This document shows, piece after piece, positions 6,342 to 11,883 of a stretch of DNA of 14,327 nucleotides. Positions within the stretch are counted from its first letter, which is position 1. Every line of letters starts with the position of its first letter. The stretch covers positions 1 to 14,327 of the forward strand of contig JAEWCW010000083.1 of assembly GCA_023390415.1 (NCBI GenBank), in the 5' to 3' direction. The notes under the pieces were generated by a model. It did not search any database. It saw only the letters and a list, made by a program, of their open reading frames with translations, and had not been told where the DNA came from. The DNA comes from Pseudomonadota bacterium. Lineage in GTDB: Bacteria; Pseudomonadota; Alphaproteobacteria; Sphingomonadales; Sphingomonadaceae. A program made the position numbers and the translations under genes.

Positions 6342-7001
6342 ATGCCGAACCCCGTCCGCATCGCCCCTTCGATCCTCTCTGCCGATTTCTCGAAGCTCGG
6401 CGAAGAGGTGCGCGCGATCGACGCGGCCGGGGCCGACTGGATTCATGTCGACGTCATGGACGGCCATTTCGTGCCGAACCTCACCATCGGCCCGGCGGTG
6501 GTGAAGGCGCTCCGCCCGCACACGTCCAAGCCGTTCGACGTCCATCTGATGATCTCGCCGGTCGATTCCTTCCTCGAAGCCTTCGCGGAGGCGGGCGCGG
6601 ACATCCTCACCGTCCATCCGGAGGCCGGGCCGCACCTCCACCGCACGGTCCAGGCGATCAAGGCGCTCGGCAAGAAGGCCGGCGTCTCGCTCAACCCGGC
6701 GACCCCGGCCAAGATGCTCGATTACGTGCTCGAGGAGGTCGATCTGGTCCTGGTGATGAGCGTCAATCCGGGCTTCGGCGGCCAGAGCTTCATCGACAGC
6801 CAGCTCCGCAAGATCGAGGCGGTCCGCAAGCAGATCGACAAGATCGGCAAGCCGATCGACCTCGAGGTGGACGGCGGCATCGATGCCGCGACCGCGCGGC
6901 GCGCGATCGATGCCGGCGCGGACGTCCTCGTCGCCGGTACCGCCACCTTCCGCGGCGGACCAAGCGCTTATGCGGAGAATATCCGCGCCCTCAGGGGGTG
7001 A
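6342..7001 (+). CDS. rpe: Ribulose-phosphate 3-epimerase
   Basis: 219-residue TIM-barrel enzyme that interconverts ribulose 5-phosphate and xylulose 5-phosphate in the pentose phosphate and Calvin pathways. Conserved features are IAPSILSADFSKLG (7-20), the metal-binding and catalytic stretch WIHVDVMDGHFVPN (33-46; His35 and catalytic Asp37), DVHLMI (66-71; His68), MSVNPGFGGQSF (139-150), catalytic Asp177 in LEVDGGI, and the phosphate-binding end VAGTATF (197-203). The ATG at 6342 is the family start. No Shine-Dalgarno sequence is visible in the C-rich sequence before it. It follows rsmB after 53 bp and is followed after only 4 bp by the heparinase-like gene. No other Calvin-cycle gene is near, so a general pentose phosphate role is more likely. 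Confidence 0.98.
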   Translation: MPNPVRIAPSILSADFSKLGEEVRAIDAAGADWIHVDVMDGHFVPNLTIGPAVVKALRPHTSKPFDVHLMISPVDSFLEAFAEAGADILTVHPEAGPHLHRTVQAIKALGKKAGVSLNPATPAKMLDYVLEEVDLVLVMSVNPGFGGQSFIDSQLRKIEAVRKQIDKIGKPIDLEVDGGIDAATARRAIDAGADVLVAGTATFRGGPSAYAENIRALRG

Positions 7002-7005
7002 GCGG

Positions 7006-8724
7006 ATGCCGGATTCCGAGGACGGGGTCGAAACCGGCAAAAGGCTGATCCGGGTCGGCGACGGGCGCGGAATCTCGCTCGCCGAGCGCGTCGCTTATTA
7101 TTTCCATCGTTTCGCCTGGCGGACGCCCTTCCACGCGCTGCGCCTGCGCGGTCGCGCCCCGCTTCGCCTGCTCGCAGTCCCCAAGGACCCGGTCGCCGGC
7201 GACAAGGCGGCGGGCGAGGCCCTGCTCCAGGGCGCCTATGTCCGCGGCGGAATCGAGATCCCGCTGGAGCAGCTCGATTTCGGCGATCCACGGCTTCCGC
7301 AGGACGTCGCGGAGCATCTGCAGAGCTTCGCCTGGCTGCGCGACCTCGCCGCCGCAGCGACGCGCGAACGCGCCTCTAAGCTCGCCGAGATGCTGACCGC
7401 CGCCTGGCTCGAGAAATATGCCGGCCAGGTCTCGGTCCCCGCCTGGCGGCCGGATCTGTGGGGGCGGCGGATCATGTTCTGGACCGCCTACGCGCCCTAC
7501 ATCCTGTCGAGCCGCGACACCGTCTATCGGGCTGCCCTGCTCAACACGCTCGCTCGCGGTGCGCGCCATATCGAGCGCGGCGCCGGCAAGGCGCATCCGG
7601 GCCTTCCGCGGATCCAGGCCTGGGCCGGCGTGATCGTCGCCGGGCTGGTGGTCCAGGGCGGGCCGGCGCGGCTTCGCCTGGGCGAGGCCGGGCTCGGCCG
7701 AGCGCTCGCCGCTTCGCTCCATGACGATGGCGGCCTGCACAGCCGCTCGCCGATCGAGCAGCTCGCGCTGGTCGAGACCCTGGCCCAGCTGCGCACCGCC
7801 TACATTGCCGGCGGCCGCGAGATGCCGGAGGGTGTCGCCGACGCGCTTGAGGCTTCGGTCGCGGCCTTGCTCGCGGTGGTGCTCGGCGACGATGGCCTGT
7901 CCAGCTGGCAGGGTGGCAACCCCTCGCTTGCGCGGCGGGTGGCCGCGGCCGTCGAAGGCTCGGGAGTCGCCGCGCGGCCGCTCCGCCAGGCCCGCGGATG
8001 GGGCTATCAGCATGCGATCGCGCGAAGCAGCGCATTGGTCTTCGACGCCGCGCCGCCGCCGCCGACCCGCGCCCTCGCTTATGCCTGCGCCTCGACCCTC
8101 GCTTTCGAGTTTTCGGAAGGGACGGAGCGGATCGTCGTCAATTGCGGCGGTGTCGGCGAGACCGCCGACGCCCTCCCCGCGGAGCTCGTCCAGGCGCTGC
8201 GCACCACAGCCGCCCATTCGACCCTGACCTTGGGCGATCGCAATTCGACCGCGGTCCATGAGGACGGTTCGCTCGGCAAGGGCGTGGGTCAGGTCGAAGT
8301 ATCGCGCGACGAGACCGCGAACATCGTCCGGATCGAGGGCAGCCACGACGGCTATTGCCGTCGCTTCGGCCTCGTCCACTGGCGCCAGCTCATCCTCAGC
8401 CCGGACGGGCGCGAGCTTCGCGGCGAGGACCGGCTGCTGCAGGAAGGCCGCAAGAAGGCGTCGCAGCCTGTACCCTTCGCCGTCCGCTTCCACCTGGGGG
8501 CGAATGTCGAGGTGACGACCACCGCCGACGGCCAGGGCGCGCTCCTGCGCCTCCCCGGCAAGCTGCTCTGGCAGTTTCGCTGCCGCGGCGGCGCGCTCGC
8601 GGTCGAGGACAGCCTCTGGGTCGACGGCCGTGGGACGGCCCATTCGACGCTGCAGCTCGTCATATCGGGGGAGACACCGCCGGACGGCATGACTATCGGG
8701 TGGCAATTCTCACGCGCCAGCTAG
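7006..8724 (+). CDS. Heparinase II/III-like protein, no signal peptide, role unknown
   Basis: 572-residue protein with the layout of the heparinase II/III superfamily. There is a helical, alpha/alpha-toroid-type region (about 95-320) and then a beta-rich C-terminal half (about 330-572) with GWGYQHAIARSSALVFDA (331-348), ERIVVNCGG (374-382), AAHSTLTLGDRNST (402-415), GSHDGYCRRFGLVHWRQLIL (445-464) and RFHLGANVEVT (494-504). Classical members are polysaccharide lyases acting outside the cytoplasm, but this N-terminus (MPDSEDGVETGKRLIRVGDG) has no signal peptide or membrane segment, so it looks cytosolic. Conserved Tyr and His residues that could form a lyase site are present (Tyr334, His336, His404, Tyr450), but I cannot confirm them as catalytic. 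The start is ATG 7006, with AGGGGGTG about 5 bases before it; an upstream in-frame start at 6883 would overlap most of the rpe 3' end. Its fixed place between rpe and purH resembles other alphaproteobacteria. The substrate is unknown. Confidence 0.85.
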   Translation: MPDSEDGVETGKRLIRVGDGRGISLAERVAYYFHRFAWRTPFHALRLRGRAPLRLLAVPKDPVAGDKAAGEALLQGAYVRGGIEIPLEQLDFGDPRLPQDVAEHLQSFAWLRDLAAAATRERASKLAEMLTAAWLEKYAGQVSVPAWRPDLWGRRIMFWTAYAPYILSSRDTVYRAALLNTLARGARHIERGAGKAHPGLPRIQAWAGVIVAGLVVQGGPARLRLGEAGLGRALAASLHDDGGLHSRSPIEQLALVETLAQLRTAYIAGGREMPEGVADALEASVAALLAVVLGDDGLSSWQGGNPSLARRVAAAVEGSGVAARPLRQARGWGYQHAIARSSALVFDAAPPPPTRALAYACASTLAFEFSEGTERIVVNCGGVGETADALPAELVQALRTTAAHSTLTLGDRNSTAVHEDGSLGKGVGQVEVSRDETANIVRIEGSHDGYCRRFGLVHWRQLILSPDGRELRGEDRLLQEGRKKASQPVPFAVRFHLGANVEVTTTADGQGALLRLPGKLLWQFRCRGGALAVEDSLWVDGRGTAHSTLQLVISGETPPDGMTIGWQFSRAS

Positions 8725-8739
8725 AAAGCCCGCTTACCC

Positions 8740-10329
8740 ATGGATCAGGTGAAGATCGCCCGCGCCCTCCTCTCGGTGTCGGACAAGACCGGACTCGTCG
8801 ATCTCGGCCGGGCACTGGCCGGTCACGGCGTCGAGCTGGTCTCGACCGGCGGGACGGCCAAGGCGCTGCGCGAGGCCGGGCTCGAGGTGAAGGACATTTC
8901 CGATCTCACCGGCTTTCCCGAGATGATGGACGGGCGCGTCAAGACCCTGCACCCGAAGGTCCATGGCGGCCTGCTCGCCGTGCGCGACGATCCCGCCCAT
9001 GCCGAGGCGATGGCGGCGCACGAGATCGGCGCGATCGATCTTGTCGTGGTCAATCTCTATCCCTTCGCGCAGACCGTCGCGAAGGGCGCAGACCGGGACG
9101 AGATCATCGAGAATATCGATATCGGCGGCCCGTCCATGGTTCGCTCCGCGGCCAAGAACCATGCCTTCGTCGCGATCGTCACCGATCCTTCCGATTATCC
9201 CGAGCTGATTGCGGCGATCGACGGCAATGGCGGCGCGACCGACCTCGCCTTCCGACGCCGCCTCGCCGCCAAGGCCTATGCGGCCACGGCCGCTTATGAT
9301 TCGACGATCGCGAGCTGGTTCGCATTCGCCGACCAGCAGCAATTCTTCCCGGACCGGATTCCGGTGACGATGCGCAAGGCGGAGGAGCTGCGCTACGGCG
9401 AAAATCCGCACCAGAAGGCGGCGCTCTACCTCCCCGACGGGCCGCACTCCAAGGGCATCGCCCAGGCCGAGCAGGTCCAGGGCAAGGAGCTGAGCTACAA
9501 CAACTACAACGATGCCGACGCGGCGCTCGAGCTCGTCTCCGAATTCCGCGACGGCGATCCGGCCTGCGTCATCGTCAAGCATGCCAATCCGTGCGGAGTC
9601 GCGACCGCGCCGAGCCTGAGCGCGGCCTATGAGGCGGCCTTCGCCTGCGACAGCGTCTCGGCTTTCGGCGGGATCATCGCCGTCAACCGGCCGCTCACCG
9701 GCGAGGTCGCCGAGGCGATGACCCGAATCTTCACCGAGGTGATCATCGCCCCCGACGCCGACGAGGATGCCCGCGCCGTCTTCGCCACGAAGAAGAATCT
9801 GCGTCTGCTGCTCACCGGCGCGCTTCCGGAACCGGCGCGCCCCGGCTTCGCCCTGAAATCAATCGCCGGCGGCTATCTGATCCAGGGCCGGGACAATGGC
9901 CGGGTTTCACAGGACGACCTCAAGGTCGTGACGAAGCGCGCCCCTACCGAGGCCGAGTTGGCCGACGCGCTCTTCGCCTGGACCGTGGCCAAGCACGTCA
10001 AGTCGAACGCCATCGTCTACGCCAAGGACGGCTCGACCGCCGGAATTGGCGCTGGCCAGATGAACCGGCTCGAATCCGCTCGGATTGCGGCGTGGAAGGC
10101 GAAGGATGCGGCCGAGAAGGCCGGCTGGCCCGAGCCCCGCACGATCGGCTCGGCCGTCGCCTCGGACGCCTTCTTCCCGTTCGCGGACGGCCTGATGGCC
10201 GCCGTCGAGGCCGGGGCGACGATGGTGATCCAGCCAGGCGGCTCGATCCGCGACGACGAGGTTATCGCCGCCGCCGACGAGGCCGGTCTCGCCATGGTCT
10301 TCACCGGAATGCGCCACTTCCGCCACTGA
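8740..10329 (+). CDS. purH: Bifunctional AICAR formyltransferase / IMP cyclohydrolase
   Basis: 529-residue cytosolic enzyme for the last two steps of de novo purine synthesis: formylation of AICAR with 10-formyl-tetrahydrofolate, then ring closure to IMP. The N-terminal MGS-like cyclohydrolase domain (about 1-150) has LSVSDKTG (11-18), ELVSTGGTAKALREAG (32-47), DGRVKTLHPKVHGGLL (64-79) and NIDIGGPSMVRSAAKNH (125-141). The C-terminal formyltransferase domain (about 195-529) has LRYGENPHQKA (217-227), the catalytic Lys280-His281 in CVIVKHANPCG, SAFGGIIAVN, and the terminal VIQPGGSIRDDEVI with GMRHFRH at the end. The length equals the E. coli enzyme. The ATG at 8740 is the family start, 15 bp after the heparinase-like gene, with only a weak GAAAG ribosome binding site. 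It converges on the flippase gene with 9 bp between the stops. Confidence 0.99.
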   Translation: MDQVKIARALLSVSDKTGLVDLGRALAGHGVELVSTGGTAKALREAGLEVKDISDLTGFPEMMDGRVKTLHPKVHGGLLAVRDDPAHAEAMAAHEIGAIDLVVVNLYPFAQTVAKGADRDEIIENIDIGGPSMVRSAAKNHAFVAIVTDPSDYPELIAAIDGNGGATDLAFRRRLAAKAYAATAAYDSTIASWFAFADQQQFFPDRIPVTMRKAEELRYGENPHQKAALYLPDGPHSKGIAQAEQVQGKELSYNNYNDADAALELVSEFRDGDPACVIVKHANPCGVATAPSLSAAYEAAFACDSVSAFGGIIAVNRPLTGEVAEAMTRIFTEVIIAPDADEDARAVFATKKNLRLLLTGALPEPARPGFALKSIAGGYLIQGRDNGRVSQDDLKVVTKRAPTEAELADALFAWTVAKHVKSNAIVYAKDGSTAGIGAGQMNRLESARIAAWKAKDAAEKAGWPEPRTIGSAVASDAFFPFADGLMAAVEAGATMVIQPGGSIRDDEVIAAADEAGLAMVFTGMRHFRH

Positions 10330-10338
10330 GGCGCCGCG

Positions 10339-11883
10339 TCAGGGAAGGCGCGGTCCCGTCCCGGGCGCCGGCAGGGTCGGTTCGTCGGGGCCGTGCTTTC
10401 GGAAGAGGACACGGTCCTCCTCGGTGAAGCCGCGATACCAGACCACCACCCCGAACGCGCCCATGATCGCCGCGACTCCGAACGCGAGCTGGGCCCATTC
10501 GGGGAGCTGCGAGATCAGGAAGCCGATGACGCAGGCCGCGCCTGCCGCCCAGATCAGGGACCAGCGCCAGCCCTGCACCGGCGCATCGAGCAGCTGACAG
10601 AGCAGCCGCGCCTTCAGCACCGAGGCCAGCCCGAGCGCGAGCAGCAGTGCCAATGCCGCCGAAGCGCCCTGCCACGCCTCGACCTGATCGGGGCGGAGCG
10701 GCAGCGGGAGCTTCGGAATGGTCAGGATGAAGGCGACGGTCAGGCCGGCCTGGACCGCGAGCATCAGCAGCGAGATGACGAGATTGCGGTGGCGCGCGAC
10801 GTACACCAAAGCAGCTTCCGAGACGACTGCCGTCGCGGCGACCACTTCGGCGGCGAGCAGGAAAGCGAGCGCCGCAGTGCCGCTGACGAAGGCGCGGTCG
10901 TCGCCGAACAGGCTCATCACGGCCTCGCCCGGGATTCCGAGCGCGAGCGCGATCGCGGCCTGGGCGGCGATGATCCAAAAGCCGACCTGGCGAACCTGCT
11001 TGGCGACCGCCGCCCGATCGCCCTGAGCGAGCTTCTGCGTGATCACCGGCGCCAGGATCGGATCGAAGCTGGTCTTCAGCTTCTGCGGCAGCGAGGCGAC
11101 ATTCTGGGCGATATAATAGATGCCGACGATCGCCGGGGACACGAACAGGCCGAGGATGGCGATGTCGAGCCGGCGTGAGCCCCATTCGATCGCGTCGGCG
11201 GCGGCGAGCGGCACATTGCGACCGGCGGTGCGCAGGATTTCCTGCGGATTGGGGCGCCAGCCATGCGGGATGCCGAAGCTTCGGATCAGTCGCCACAGGG
11301 CAACCACGAGCCCAGCCGCGATTGAGATCACATAGGCGATGAACAGGCCGTCCCGCTCGGAGAGGAACATCATCACGCCTGCAGCAATGCTGATCGTCCA
11401 CGGTTCTACGATGGCGCGGACCTGGACTGTTGCGGCGACGTCGTGGCGGTAGGCGAGCGCCGCAAGCGCCACGTCCGCCCCGGCGATCCCGAAGATGACC
11501 AGCGGCAGCAGCCATTCCGCGCCGTAGAGGTCGCCAGTCGGGAACATTGCGCGCGGGAAGACCATCAGGATCGCGCTCGCGCAGGCCGAGGCGATCAAAG
11601 CGGCGAGCAGCCCGTCGAAGACGATGCAGACATGGGGCTTGTCGGTGGTCGAGAGCTGTTGGGCGAGACCGCGCTTCAGCCCCATCGTCGCAAGCTGGGC
11701 CGCGAACTCGATCACGATCGTCGCATAAGCGAAGCGGCCGAGCATCTCCGGCCCGTAATAATGGCCGGCGATGAACAGGAAGGGCAGGCGCGCCGCCAGC
11801 CGGAGCACGAAGCCGAAGAAATTGGTCCGCCCGCCTTTGGCGAGCGCGGCTATGTCCTCGTTGGCGGACGCGGCAGTGCTCAA
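10339..11883 (-). CDS. MOP-superfamily polysaccharide/lipid-linked oligosaccharide flippase
   Basis: 514-residue polytopic membrane protein with about 12 or more hydrophobic segments, for example near 22-40, 50-68, 90-110, 123-145, 162-175, 181-200, 240-263, 300-320, 335-362, 367-390, 407-423, 442-460 and 466-483. The opening IAALAKGGRTNFFGFVLRLA and the central GIYYIAQNVASLPQKLK (254-270) resemble the Wzx/RfbX-type 'polysaccharide biosynthesis' and 'lipopolysaccharide biosynthesis' flippases. These move lipid-linked glycans across the inner membrane. The substrate (sphingan, O-antigen or other) cannot be read from sequence. The start is probably TTG at 11883-11881, forming a TTGA overlap with the polA stop; a TTG five codons upstream (11898) lies inside polA and is less likely. 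The C-terminal 30 residues are hydrophilic and Pro-rich. No glycosyltransferase genes adjoin it, so it may serve a pathway encoded elsewhere. Confidence 0.85.
   Translation of the reverse strand: MSTAASANEDIAALAKGGRTNFFGFVLRLAARLPFLFIAGHYYGPEMLGRFAYATIVIEFAAQLATMGLKRGLAQQLSTTDKPHVCIVFDGLLAALIASACASAILMVFPRAMFPTGDLYGAEWLLPLVIFGIAGADVALAALAYRHDVAATVQVRAIVEPWTISIAAGVMMFLSERDGLFIAYVISIAAGLVVALWRLIRSFGIPHGWRPNPQEILRTAGRNVPLAAADAIEWGSRRLDIAILGLFVSPAIVGIYYIAQNVASLPQKLKTSFDPILAPVITQKLAQGDRAAVAKQVRQVGFWIIAAQAAIALALGIPGEAVMSLFGDDRAFVSGTAALAFLLAAEVVAATAVVSEAALVYVARHRNLVISLLMLAVQAGLTVAFILTIPKLPLPLRPDQVEAWQGASAALALLLALGLASVLKARLLCQLLDAPVQGWRWSLIWAAGAACVIGFLISQLPEWAQLAFGVAAIMGAFGVVVWYRGFTEEDRVLFRKHGPDEPTLPAPGTGPRLP

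Noticed and set aside
6883..7005. Upstream in-frame start of the heparinase-like gene within rpe
   Set aside because: It would add 41 low-complexity residues overlapping rpe; the ATG at 7006 has a strong purine-rich ribosome binding site.
6991..8706. 571-codon minus-strand open frame opposite the heparinase-like gene
   Set aside because: Long only because stop codons are rare in GC-rich antisense DNA; no domain, and the plus-strand frame has clear family motifs and a ribosome binding site.
10393..11178. 261-codon plus-strand frame opposite the flippase
   Set aside because: Highly charged product with no hydrophobic core or motif; antisense to a coherent membrane protein.
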